Part shown: positions 18,240 to 27,312 of the stretch, piece after piece
Layout of the letters: every line of letters starts with the position of its first letter
Numbering within the stretch: the first letter of the stretch is position 1
Assembly: GCF_000430665.1 (NCBI RefSeq)
Contig: NZ_AUML01000036.1
Coordinates: 1 to 63,347, forward strand
Origin: Aquimarina muelleri DSM 19832
GTDB lineage: Bacteria > Bacteroidota > Bacteroidia > Flavobacteriales > Flavobacteriaceae
Direction: 5' to 3'
Length of the DNA: 63,347 bases
Made by a program: the position numbers and the translations under genes
The notes under the pieces: generated by a model
What the model was told of the DNA's origin: nothing
Database searches by the model: none
What the model saw: the letters and a program-made list of their open reading frames with translations, nothing else

Positions 18240-19256
18240 TTATTTAATTGTAGTTAATACTTCTAAAAAATACTCATGCATTTTTTGTGTATAATCTAGA
18301 TGAGTTACAAACCTTAATTTACCCTGCCCCATACCATAAAAATGAATGTTCTTTTCTGCCATTTTAGTAATAAAATCCTGTTCATCACTATCTATATTAA
18401 ATATAACGATATTGGTTTCTATAGGTTCTACTTTTTTCACAAATGGCAATTTTGCTATAACAACTCCTATTTCCTTAGCCCTTTTATGGTCTTCTGCTAA
18501 TCTATGTATATTATTATCTATAGCATACAACCCTGCTGCTGCCATATAACCTACTTGACGCATTCCTCCTCCTAAAATTTTTCTAACCCGAATAGCTTTT
18601 TCCATAATCTCTGCATTACCAATCAAAACAGAACCCATAGGTGCTCCTAAACCTTTACTTAAACATACAGAAATGGTATCGAAGATTGCGCCATATTCAA
18701 TAGCCTTTTCTCCTTTTGCAACTAAAGCATTCCAAAGTCGTGCACCATCGAGATGGTATCCTAAACCATGATTGCTACAAACTTCTCTTATTTTTTTGAT
18801 TTCTGTAAGTTCGTAACACGCTCCTCCTCCTTTGTTTGTTGTATTCTCTATACTAACTAAACTTGTTAATGGACTGTGATAAAAATCAGGAGGATTAATA
18901 GCTTCTTCAACTTGTACTGCATTAATCACACCTCTATTACCATCCAAAAGCTTACAAGATACTCCGCTATTAAAAGAAACCCCTCCTCCTTCATAATTAT
19001 AAATATGCGCATATTTATCTGCTATTAATTGTTCCCCTGGTTGTGTATGCAACTTAATTGCCGCCTGATTTGCCATGCTACCAGAGGGGAAAAACAATGC
19101 TTTTTCCATACCAAACATCGTAGCTATTTTCTTTTCAAGTCTATTCACACTAGGATCTTCTTTGTAGACATCATCTCCTACTTCTGCACTCATCATGGCG
19201 TTTAGCATTTCTGGTGTAGGCTTTGTTACTGTATCGCTTCTAAGATCTATTTTCAT
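18240..19256 (-). CDS. Threonine aldolase (low-specificity type)
   Basis: The 338-residue PLP enzyme starts MKIDLRSDTVTKPTPEM, the signature of the GLY1/LtaE family. His84 (KYAHIYNYE) stacks on PLP, HLDGARLWNA at 168-177 binds the cofactor, and Lys201 (CLSKGLGAP) is the Schiff-base residue. It splits threonine or allo-threonine to glycine and acetaldehyde in the cytoplasm. Length fits the family. It is a single gene. Confidence 0.92.
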   Translation of the reverse strand: MKIDLRSDTVTKPTPEMLNAMMSAEVGDDVYKEDPSVNRLEKKIATMFGMEKALFFPSGSMANQAAIKLHTQPGEQLIADKYAHIYNYEGGGVSFNSGVSCKLLDGNRGVINAVQVEEAINPPDFYHSPLTSLVSIENTTNKGGGACYELTEIKKIREVCSNHGLGYHLDGARLWNALVAKGEKAIEYGAIFDTISVCLSKGLGAPMGSVLIGNAEIMEKAIRVRKILGGGMRQVGYMAAAGLYAIDNNIHRLAEDHKRAKEIGVVIAKLPFVKKVEPIETNIVIFNIDSDEQDFITKMAEKNIHFYGMGQGKLRFVTHLDYTQKMHEYFLEVLTTIK

Positions 19257-19406
19257 TCATGTTTTTTTATTATTTTTATAAAACTATTGTCATCTTTTTC
19301 TAAATCCCCAGAAAGGATTCTAACCTTTTTATCATTCAATTCTTAATACTTTGGAATATTACTCTTCTACTGTAACCTGTATTAAAAAAATAAAAACTAC
19401 TATACT

Positions 19407-21821
19407 TTAAAAATTACATATAAAACTTCCTATAGGAGATCCATCAGGAATTTTTGGAGAAGTGGGTAATACTTTAAAACTCTCTGGTTTTTCTAAAAAT
19501 GTATTTATCTGATTTAAATAATATGCATTATACATTGTTTCATTTACATTTACCGTATTCTTTTTAAGAAAGGGTATCAGAGTATTAATTTTTGCAAGTG
19601 CAATTGCATTAACTTGTGGATATACTTTTTCTGTTTTTACTAAATTCATTATATGTTTTAAAACATTAGCATTTACTACATGCTGAATTTCTGTATTATA
19701 ATTATTTTCAGCTTTCGTCCCAAAAGAAGCTTTAATTAGTTTATCTAAAGTTTCTGACAACCCTAATTGATTTTGATTCAAGCTTTTTTGCTGCACTAAT
19801 CTAGAGACTCTTTCTGGATGCAGCAATAAACTTAGAGTCATTTCGCTCGCTGTTGAAGCCGCACTTAATGCATCAAAACCAACTCCTGTTTTTCCTTTAA
19901 AAGACTCCCTTGTGCGAGGATATCCATAAGCTCTGGGTGGAAATAATTTTAATTTATCTTCAGGAATAGCTAATACTTGTGGAGACAATGTTTTTAAAAT
20001 TTGAGTAAGCGCTTCTTTTTGTTTTTTAGAAGTAACAGTTTCTACAATAGCTTGTTGATCCCCTTTTACTGCATAATTATAATTTAATCCCCCTATAAGT
20101 TTTACCGCTGCTTCTGTTTGATATCTATGAAAGAAATAAAGAGGTGCAAAAACATCTTCTAAAACAGAATAAGGTTCATTGGTTCTTATATTATCTATAG
20201 AAAAGTTAGTCATCGCGACTTCTCTAACTTTTAATACATTTTCTAACTCCTCAGTTGCACTTTTACCATTATCCCACAAGTGTGCTAATTCATGAGCTCC
20301 TCCTTTTGCTCTTGCATCACTATCTGTAATAAAACGCATACCGGTTTGGTAAGCTTCATTTAGAATTTTATTTAACTCCTCCTTTTCTTTTATTTCTTTA
20401 CTAAACTCAGAATAACTATATGCTACTGTTACTTTATCCCACTCTCCTATATTAGTGCTATACGCATTAGATATATCTATTTTACCATTTTTTAAGCTTA
20501 CTACAGGGTGGGGATAGTCCATTACGGATGCTCTATTTTTTATACTAGCAGCAAAATTATGTGCAAAACCAATAGTATGACCAACCTCATGAGCCGATAA
20601 TTGACGAATACGCGCCAGTGCCATTTCCAGCATAGGTTGATAATTATTATCTCTTTCTTTAAAAGGTTGATTTAATAATGCTTGTGCTATTAAAAAATCC
20701 TGACGTATTCGTAAACTTCCTAGACTAACGTGGCCTTTAATAATTTCACCCGTTCTTGGATCTACTACACTAGCTCCATAACTCCATCCTCTGGTAGATC
20801 TATGCACCCATTGTATAACATTATATCTTAAATCCATAGGATCTACATCTGCTGGTAACATTTTAACTTGAAATGCATTTTTAAATCCAATAGCCTCATA
20901 CGCTTGATCCCACCATTTTGCTCCATCTAATAATGCCGAACGAATAGGCTCTGGAGTTCCTGGATCCAAATAATAAACTATAGGTTTTTTTGCTTCGCTT
21001 ATCTCTTGATTCGGATCTTTTTTCTCTAAACGATGTCTAATTATATAACGCTTAGTAATTGTTTCCTGAACAGGGGTTGCATAATCCATATACGAAATAG
21101 ATATTGCTCCACTGCGAGGATCAAATTCTCGCTTTTTATACTTGTTATCTGGCAATTCTACAAAAGAATGATGCTGAATAACCGTAAGATATTTTGAGTC
21201 TGGAGCTACTGATTCTATATTTTTTCCACTCGATACCCCTTTATATGTTATTAATGCTTCAAACTCCACATTTTTAGGAAAAGCTTTGGTTCTTTCTAAG
21301 CTTAAACTACTTCGCGATTTATCCACGCTATAAGTACCTTCTTTTTGAAATTTTAATCGGTCCGCTATACCATGTGTATCCTCTAAAAGAAAAGGAGTTA
21401 AATCAATGATATAAGTATTTGTTTTTTCTTCCTTAATAGGAAAACCGAATAATACTGATTTAGCAAATGCTTGCTCCACACTTCTTTTTTCTAATACATT
21501 ATCGGTTATAGCTCTGTATTGTTGATTAGGCTGAACAAGTAATAGTTTATTTCCTGCTTTTTGAAAGGTAACCACTACTCCATCGCCTATCTGCCCCCTA
21601 TCTAAACCAATATCATTAGAACCTAAACCTGTTGCTAATGAGTGTACATATAAAAATTCAGATTCTAGTTTATCTACTTCTAGATAAATCTCATCTTTTG
21701 ATTTATTATAATGAAACTTAAAATACCCATCATATGATGTTAGATTTTTTTGTTGTTCTAAAAATTGAGCAGAAATAATATTCCCAATTAAAAACAATAC
21801 GCAAGTAAAATATAGTTTCAT
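19407..21821 (-). CDS. Large secreted zinc metalloprotease (DUF5117/DUF4953 type)
   Basis: The 804-residue protein has a signal peptide (about residues 1-18, NIISAQ). An N-terminal DUF5117-like region contains FLYVHSLATGLGSNDIGLDRGQ. The metal-binding motif HEVGHTIGFAHNFA is of the metzincin type (HExxHxxGxxH). WSYGASVVDPRTGEI lies before it. The family is frequent in Bacteroidota, and its members are exported peptidases with few known substrates. No type IX sorting domain is seen at the end. It is transcribed divergently from prfB. Confidence 0.85.
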   Translation of the reverse strand: MKLYFTCVLFLIGNIISAQFLEQQKNLTSYDGYFKFHYNKSKDEIYLEVDKLESEFLYVHSLATGLGSNDIGLDRGQIGDGVVVTFQKAGNKLLLVQPNQQYRAITDNVLEKRSVEQAFAKSVLFGFPIKEEKTNTYIIDLTPFLLEDTHGIADRLKFQKEGTYSVDKSRSSLSLERTKAFPKNVEFEALITYKGVSSGKNIESVAPDSKYLTVIQHHSFVELPDNKYKKREFDPRSGAISISYMDYATPVQETITKRYIIRHRLEKKDPNQEISEAKKPIVYYLDPGTPEPIRSALLDGAKWWDQAYEAIGFKNAFQVKMLPADVDPMDLRYNVIQWVHRSTRGWSYGASVVDPRTGEIIKGHVSLGSLRIRQDFLIAQALLNQPFKERDNNYQPMLEMALARIRQLSAHEVGHTIGFAHNFAASIKNRASVMDYPHPVVSLKNGKIDISNAYSTNIGEWDKVTVAYSYSEFSKEIKEKEELNKILNEAYQTGMRFITDSDARAKGGAHELAHLWDNGKSATEELENVLKVREVAMTNFSIDNIRTNEPYSVLEDVFAPLYFFHRYQTEAAVKLIGGLNYNYAVKGDQQAIVETVTSKKQKEALTQILKTLSPQVLAIPEDKLKLFPPRAYGYPRTRESFKGKTGVGFDALSAASTASEMTLSLLLHPERVSRLVQQKSLNQNQLGLSETLDKLIKASFGTKAENNYNTEIQHVVNANVLKHIMNLVKTEKVYPQVNAIALAKINTLIPFLKKNTVNVNETMYNAYYLNQINTFLEKPESFKVLPTSPKIPDGSPIGSFICNF

Positions 21822-21884
21822 AACAATGATGGTTTATGTGTAAAAAGCCTGTAAAGTTTCTAAAACTATAAAATAATACCAAAA

Positions 21885-21918
21885 TTGTTTCTTACTGAAC
21901 TGTTAAATCCTATTTTTG
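21885..21918 (+). promoter_or_regulatory. Candidate prfB promoter
   Basis: TATTTTTG (21911-21918) fits the -7 consensus, and TTG (21885-21887) lies 23 nt upstream. The ATG at 21937 is 18 nt downstream. Confidence 0.5.
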
Positions 21919-21936
21919 TGAAAAATAATTAGATAT

Positions 21937-23035
21937 ATGATAACTACCGAGACATTATTAGATCTCAGAAAGCGCCTGGTTGCGTTAAGGAGGTATCTTT
22001 GACATTGATGCCAAACTTATAGAAATAGCTAATCAAGAAGAAAAAACTTACTCTCCAGATTTTTGGGATAATGCACAAGAAGCAGAAATACTGATGCAAA
22101 CTCTTAATGCTGAGAAAAAATGGGTTTCTGATTATGAGAAAGGAGAAACCTTAGCAGAAGATCTCGAAGTTCTATATGAATTTTTTAAAGAAGGAGATGC
22201 TAGTGAATCTGAAGTCATGGAACGTTTTGAAGAAACTAAATCTTTAATAGAAGATTTGGAGTTTAAAAATATGCTAAGTGACGAAGGAGATAACATGAGT
22301 GCTGTTTTGCAAATTACAGCAGGCGCAGGAGGAACTGAAAGTTGTGATTGGGCTAGCATGCTCATGCGTATGTATTTAATGTGGGCAGAAAAACAAGGGT
22401 ATAAAATTAGAGAACTCAACTATCAGGGTGGAGATGTAGCCGGTATAAAAACCGTTACACTAGAGATCGAAGGGGATTATGCTTTTGGGTGGCTTAAAGG
22501 AGAAAATGGAGTACATCGATTGGTTCGTATATCTCCTTTTGATAGCAATGCAAAACGACATACCTCTTTTGCTTCTATTTATGTATACCCCCTAGCAGAT
22601 GATAGTATTGAAATAGATATTAATCCTGCAGACTATGAGATTATCACTTCTAGATCTAGTGGTGCTGGTGGACAAAATGTAAACAAGGTAGAAACCAAAG
22701 TGCAACTTACTCACTTCCCTACTGGTATCCAAATTTCGTGTTCAGACACTAGGTCACAACAAGAAAACAGATTAAAAGCCTTGCAAATGCTTAAATCTCA
22801 ATTATTCGAAATTGAACTCCAAAAACAACGAGCACAACGAGATGAAATCGAGGCATCAAAAATGAAAATTGAATGGGGATCGCAAATACGTAATTATGTT
22901 ATGCATCCTTATAAATTAGTGAAAGATGTAAGAACTGCAGAAGAAACAGGTAATGTAGATGCAGTTATGGACGGAAACATTTCCCCTTTCTTAAAAGCAT
23001 ATTTAATGATGATGGGACAAAAAAATGAAGATTAA
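21937..23035 (+). CDS. prfB: Peptide chain release factor 2, programmed +1 frameshift
   Basis: RF2 reads UAA and UGA in the ribosomal A site. The gene is split: ATG at 21937 gives 21 residues ([21 protein letters not shown]), then in-frame TGA at 22000-22002. A +1 slip on CTT at 21997-21999 continues with GAC at 22001 and gives [11 protein letters not shown] to the stop at 23035, 365 residues in all, the normal length. An AGGAGG (21988-21993) lies just upstream of the slip site, as in the classic prfB element. SPF at 199-201 recognises the stop codon, and GGQ at 244-246 triggers hydrolysis. A simple frame search would miss the first 52 residues and begin at the internal ATG at 22094. Confidence 0.96.
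21988..22003 (+). promoter_or_regulatory. RF2 autoregulatory frameshift site
   Basis: AGGAGG, then TAT, CTT, TGA, C. The Shine-Dalgarno-like hexamer is followed by a slippery CTT and the weak stop UGA-C. Low RF2 favours the +1 shift and so more RF2. The match to the known element is clear. Confidence 0.95.
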
Positions 23036-23129
23036 TTTAAAAATCAGAGATTACAAAATAACGGGAATGTTTTTTTAATCTACACTCCTTTATGTTTTCG
23101 AGTTTATGATTTTAAAAGCACAAATAACC

Positions 23130-23471
23130 ATGACTACTATATATCACAACCCTAGATGCAGTAAATCAAGACAAGCTCTTGCTTTACTAGAAGAAAAAAA
23201 AGAAAATATTGAAATAGTAAAATATTTAGAAACCCCTTTAACCAAAGAAAAATTAAGCGAAATTATAACTCTTTTAGATATTCCTCCTATAAATTTAGTT
23301 CGAAAAAATGAACCTATCTGGAAAGAAAACTATAAAGACAAAAAATTAAATGATAATGAATTAATTATCATAATGAGTGAAAATCCAAAACTGATAGAAA
23401 GACCAATTGTTATTAAAAATGGAAAAGCTATTATAGGACGCCCTCCAGAAAAAATTATAGATATCTTATAA
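23130..23471 (+). CDS. ArsC/Spx-fold protein (arsenate reductase family)
   Basis: The protein has 113 residues from the ATG at 23130, preferred over the ATG at 23106 because the family begins with the strand MTTIYHNPRC. Cys10 in NPRCSKSR is the catalytic cysteine of the glutaredoxin-dependent arsenate reductase family. LIERPIVIKNGKAIIGRPPE holds the two conserved arginine/proline positions. It would reduce arsenate with glutathione or another thiol, but no arsenic genes are nearby and members of this family often have other roles. It ends at a strong terminator. Confidence 0.82.
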   Translation: MTTIYHNPRCSKSRQALALLEEKKENIEIVKYLETPLTKEKLSEIITLLDIPPINLVRKNEPIWKENYKDKKLNDNELIIIMSENPKLIERPIVIKNGKAIIGRPPEKIIDIL

Positions 23472-23473
23472 AT

Positions 23474-23514
23474 AAAAAGTGTTCGGTTAAAATAGTTTTA
23501 ACCGAACACTTTTT
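23474..23514. terminator. Strong bidirectional terminator (19-bp stem)
   Basis: A 19-bp perfect stem, 23474-23492/23496-23514, has a TAG loop and starts and ends in A5/T5. It separates arsC and the convergent small lipoprotein gene. Confidence 0.93.
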
Positions 23515-23546
23515 ATGATTATCAAATACGTTATATCTTGTACCTC

Positions 23547-23750
23547 CTACAATCCATTATTTGGATCGTTATACATATCAATAACATTAGTTCCATTTTC
23601 TGTTATAGGTGGTTTTTCATTATCCCCAGTATTATTATCTTCAATAGGATTCTCCTCTTCAACCAAGATATCATCTTTAAAAGATTCTGTTTCACATGAA
23701 AATAATACAGTAGTAATAGCGAATAATAATATAAGTTTTTTAAGAGCCAT
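23547..23750 (-). CDS. Small acidic lipoprotein
   Basis: The 67-residue protein has a lipoprotein signal (MALKKLILLFAITTVLFSC, Cys19). A short acidic tail follows, rich in Glu, Asp, Asn and Pro, with no fold that is recognised. It would be lipid-anchored in the inner or outer membrane. TACTTTTG at 23800-23807 on the minus strand is a plausible -7 element. The overlapping plus-strand frame is a shadow. Its function is unknown. Confidence 0.68.
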   Translation of the reverse strand: MALKKLILLFAITTVLFSCETESFKDDILVEEENPIEDNNTGDNEKPPITENGTNVIDMYNDPNNGL

Positions 23751-24418
23751 TTTAAATTTAGTTTGTTCTGTTAGTTAAATATTTTAGTGTAAATCGGGGC
23801 AAAAGTATCTAAAAAACACATACAAAATTCAAATGGTATTTCTATTCAAAGAGAAAAACCTTATTGTGACATAAAACATAAATAAGAAGATTTCAATAAA
23901 ACCAACCAGAAACTCTCAATTATGTAATTCCTTCTTAAAACAAGCATATTTTCAATAAACTCTGATCAAGTTACGTGAATATTAAGCAAATATTATTTTT
24001 TATAAAAAAACCAATTACTTAACAATTTAGTAACATTAGACTCCTTTTAAGTTCTAAAATCATCAATTATTCATTACAAATACGTTTTTAATCATTTTTA
24101 CTTAAACTACTCTTAATAAAATTGAGGTTTTAACTACTAAACAAAATAATCCTAATGAAAATAGCAATTTACCAACTACTATAAATAACAAAAAGACAAC
24201 TTTTTCTAACAAAAATTGATTTGATATCTCAATTTCAAGTTTCATTTTTATCTCAAAAGAATTTAAACAAAAATTAAAAGTATTGTTTTATTCATATTTT
24301 TTTAAAAGAATTAAACCTTCCTAATAATCTATAGTCTAATACATAAATATTTAATAAACCATTAACCGTCTCCTGATATCACTTTAGATACTTTTGACCG
24401 TGTTTTATACATTTTAAA
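23751..24418. other. 668-bp A+T-rich divergent leader region
   Basis: No coding frame is supported on either strand. It contains a -7-like TACTTTTG for the lipoprotein (minus, 23800-23807) and another TACTTTTG for the outer-membrane receptor (plus, 24389-24396), 22 nt before its ATG. No strong hairpin, direct repeat or riboswitch-like block was recognised between them. The length is unusual for this compact window. Confidence 0.5.
24389..24396 (+). promoter_or_regulatory. Candidate -7 element of the receptor gene
   Basis: TACTTTTG fits TAnnTTTG and is 22 nt before the ATG at 24419. No clear -33 TTG is present. Confidence 0.45.
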
Positions 24419-26878
24419 ATGAAAAAAATTTTACTATTGCTTTTTTTTGCTCCTATTTATATTATATCTGCTCAAAATAAAAACCCTTCTAAAACAATTG
24501 TATCGATATCAGGAGTTGTATTAGATCAAGATACAAATAAACCTTTGGAGTATGCTACTATAGCCTTTTTCAGTCCCAAATTACAAAAAAATGTAACTGG
24601 AGGCATCACAGACGAACAAGGTAAATTTAATATAGAAGTCGAAACTGGAGTATATGATATAAATGTAGAATTTATTTCGTTTAAAACGAAAAATTTATTG
24701 AAACAGAAATTATTAAAAGATACTAATTTAGGAAATATAACTCTTAAATTAAATACAGAAGCATTAGATGATGTTGTAATTATTGCAGAAAAAACTACTG
24801 TAGAAATTAAATTAGATAAAAAAATCTATAATGTAGGAAAAGATCTTACTGTTAGTGGTGGTACAGTTAGTGACGTTTTAGACAACGTTCCTTCTGTTTC
24901 TGTAGATGTTGAAGGTAATGTAGCCCTAAGAGGTAACGATAATGTAAGAATATTGATCAACGGAAAACCTTCTGGATTAGTTGGTCTTAATAGCACAGAC
25001 GCTTTACGGCAATTACCCGCAGAATCCATAGAAAAAGTTGAAGTAATCACTTCCCCTTCTGCACGTTATGACGCAGAAGGAACTGCTGGAATTTTAAACA
25101 TTATCTTAAGAAGAAGTAAATTACAAGGTATTAATGGAGCCATAACTCTTAATACTGGTTATCCTGTTTCTGCAGGAATTTCTGGAAATCTTAATTATAG
25201 AACAGGCGATTTTAATTTTTTTACTACTTCTGGGTATAATTACAGAGAAGCTCCTGGAAATTCGTTTTCTAATACTCAATTTTTAAATAATACTACAGAT
25301 GGAATAGATAACTCTGATTCTTTTCTTAATGAAACTCGAGAATTTGATAGAATTCGTAAAGGGCAAAATTCTAATATTGGAATGGAATGGTATGTTAATG
25401 AAACGTCCTCTATAACCACTTCTTTTTTGTATAGATCGAGTGATAATAACAGGAACACGACTAATACTATAGTAGAGTTAGATTCTAATCAAGAAATTTT
25501 AAGTAAAAATTTGCGTTTTGATCCAGAAATTGAAGAAGATATTACTAAACAATACTCTCTAAATTATACAAAAAACTTTAAAGACAGCGGACACAAGTTA
25601 ACTTTTGATTTTCAATTAGAAAATAGCAGTGAGAATGAAAACTCAAAAATCACTCAACAAAACATTACGAGTATAGAACTTGTTAACACTCTTGAAAAAC
25701 AAGAACGTATTTTATTACAAACCGACTATGTTCTTCCTATTGGAAAAAACAATCAATTAGAAGTAGGATATAGAGGTAATTTTAATAAATTAAATACAGA
25801 CTATCTAGTACAACTAGAAGAAAATAACAGTATAACAACTAATACTGATCTATCAAATGATCTAATCTATAACGAACGAATTAACGCTGTTTATTCTCAA
25901 TTTGGAAGTAAATGGAATAAATTTTCTTATTTATTAGGCCTTAGAGCAGAGGATACTAAAATCATAATTCATCAACAAACTAATGGTGATCTTAGTAGAA
26001 AAAATTATACAGATATATTTCCTACCATAAATTTAGGATATGAAATTTCTAAACGCCAAAGTATAACTCTTGGATATAATAGAAGAATACAAAGGCCTCG
26101 ATCTAGATTTATTAATCCTTTTCCCTCTAGATCCAGTATTACTAATTTATTTCAAGGAAATCCAGATCTTGATCCTAGTTATAGCAATGCCTTTGATTTA
26201 GGTTACTTGAACAGAATAGGTAAATTAACTTTAAATACCTCGATATACTACAATCACTCTACTCAAGTATTTACTTTTATATCAGAAGACACCGGAGATA
26301 CTGCTATTATTGGATCTGATGAAAATAATTCGGGAACAGAAGTACCTGTTATAAGAAGAACACCTATAAACTTAACCAGCTCTGATCGATATGGATTTGA
26401 ATTTACCTTAACCTATAATCCTAATAAAAAATGGAGGATGAATGGTAATTTTAATGCTTTTCAAAATAGGGTTAAAGGAAACTATAATGGTGAAAATCTA
26501 GATGCTGATAATCTAAGTTGGTTTGCCAGATTTAACAATAAAATTACCTTACCAGCTAAAATTGATTGGCAAACCAGTATTTTTTATAGTGGTCCAAGTG
26601 AAAATGCACAAACTAAGAATGATGCAGTCTTTAGTATGACTCTAGCTTTAAGCAAGGATCTTTTTAAAGAAAAAGCATCCTTAACTTTTAATATTAATGA
26701 TGTTTTCAATTCTCGAAAACGAGTTAGTACCTCTACTACTACTACATTTATTTCTAATAGTGAATTTCAGTGGAGAGAACGTAGCTTTAATCTATCTTTT
26801 ACCTATAGATTTAACCAAAAAAAGAAAAGAGATCGCTCACCAAAGGATTTTAATGGTGATGATGATTTTGGTAGTTAA
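24419..26878 (+). CDS. TonB-dependent receptor-like outer-membrane protein
   Basis: The 819-residue protein has a signal peptide (about 1-18, YIISAQ). A CarboxypepD_reg-like domain follows (about 28-115, SGVVLDQDTNKPLEYATIAF), then a plug domain (about 125-230, with VRILINGKPSGLVGL, SIEKVEVITSPSARYDAEGTAGILNI). The rest is a beta-barrel of the outer-membrane beta-barrel 3 type. It transports a substrate or serves as an outer-membrane signalling protein using the TonB system. No SusD partner is adjacent, so it is not a glycan-utilisation pair. The substrate is unknown. It ends 14 bp before a strong terminator. Confidence 0.9.
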   Translation: MKKILLLLFFAPIYIISAQNKNPSKTIVSISGVVLDQDTNKPLEYATIAFFSPKLQKNVTGGITDEQGKFNIEVETGVYDINVEFISFKTKNLLKQKLLKDTNLGNITLKLNTEALDDVVIIAEKTTVEIKLDKKIYNVGKDLTVSGGTVSDVLDNVPSVSVDVEGNVALRGNDNVRILINGKPSGLVGLNSTDALRQLPAESIEKVEVITSPSARYDAEGTAGILNIILRRSKLQGINGAITLNTGYPVSAGISGNLNYRTGDFNFFTTSGYNYREAPGNSFSNTQFLNNTTDGIDNSDSFLNETREFDRIRKGQNSNIGMEWYVNETSSITTSFLYRSSDNNRNTTNTIVELDSNQEILSKNLRFDPEIEEDITKQYSLNYTKNFKDSGHKLTFDFQLENSSENENSKITQQNITSIELVNTLEKQERILLQTDYVLPIGKNNQLEVGYRGNFNKLNTDYLVQLEENNSITTNTDLSNDLIYNERINAVYSQFGSKWNKFSYLLGLRAEDTKIIIHQQTNGDLSRKNYTDIFPTINLGYEISKRQSITLGYNRRIQRPRSRFINPFPSRSSITNLFQGNPDLDPSYSNAFDLGYLNRIGKLTLNTSIYYNHSTQVFTFISEDTGDTAIIGSDENNSGTEVPVIRRTPINLTSSDRYGFEFTLTYNPNKKWRMNGNFNAFQNRVKGNYNGENLDADNLSWFARFNNKITLPAKIDWQTSIFYSGPSENAQTKNDAVFSMTLALSKDLFKEKASLTFNINDVFNSRKRVSTSTTTTFISNSEFQWRERSFNLSFTYRFNQKKKRDRSPKDFNGDDDFGS

Positions 26879-26892
26879 TAATAATGAGTAAC

Positions 26893-26923
26893 AAAAAAGG
26901 AAGCCAAAATGGCTTCCTTTTTT
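26893..26923. terminator. Bidirectional rho-independent terminator
   Basis: A 14-bp stem (AAAAAAGGAAGCCA and complement) at 26893-26906/26910-26923 has an AAA loop and a T-run. It serves the receptor gene and the small convergent membrane-protein gene. Confidence 0.92.
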
Positions 26924-26945
26924 GTTATTTATATAATTTAATTTT

Positions 26946-27122
26946 TTAAGCTTCTTCCTTTGCTTTACGCTTAGATTCTCTCCATAATTTAAAGTTCTCA
27001 ATATTAGCCCCAATAATCCAGTAAGGAACTACAAAAGTTAATAAAAAAATCATTAACCAAAAACCAATGGTAAGGATAGTTAAGAATGCTAAAAAACCAA
27101 GATACTGATCGAATTCAAACAT
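26946..27122 (-). CDS. Small membrane protein, 58 residues
   Basis: ATG at 27120-27122 to TAA at 26946-26948 gives 58 residues: MFEFDQYLGFLAFLTILTIG, then one or two long hydrophobic helices (to about residue 37, PYWIIGAN), then a basic tail ending RESKRKAKEEA. TATATTTG on the minus strand at 27150-27157 fits a -7 element, and a terminator follows at 26893-26923. Codon use matches the neighbours. It is probably an inner-membrane protein of unknown function. It is too short for default frame thresholds. Confidence 0.7.
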   Translation of the reverse strand: MFEFDQYLGFLAFLTILTIGFWLMIFLLTFVVPYWIIGANIENFKLWRESKRKAKEEA

Positions 27123-27272
27123 AACGATATTCTAATTTTCAAATTTTGTCAAATATAGTAACTCTTATTTATATGTCATAGTAGAAATTTAATTTATTTT
27201 TACATAGATAAGAAGAGCCTACTTATATTCTAAAAAGTAAGTTCTTTATTCCAAAATAGTGCTACAAATGAT

Positions 27273-27280
27273 TAAATTTG
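27273..27280 (+). promoter_or_regulatory. Candidate fumC -7 element (TAAATTTG)
   Basis: TAAATTTG lies 32 nt before the ATG at 27313. Its position inside the longer open frame supports the downstream fumC start. Confidence 0.45.
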
Positions 27281-27312
27281 CAGTCTTAAAAAAAAACAAA
27301 TCATCTTTACTA

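Noticed and set aside
22094..23035. prfB as a short gene starting at 22094
   Set aside because: The 313-residue frame lacks the first 52 residues; the frameshift site and upstream ATG at 21937 give the full 365-residue factor.
23515..23778. Plus-strand frame over the small lipoprotein
   Set aside because: The minus-strand frame has a lipobox, promoter-like motif and terminator; the plus frame begins in the terminator.
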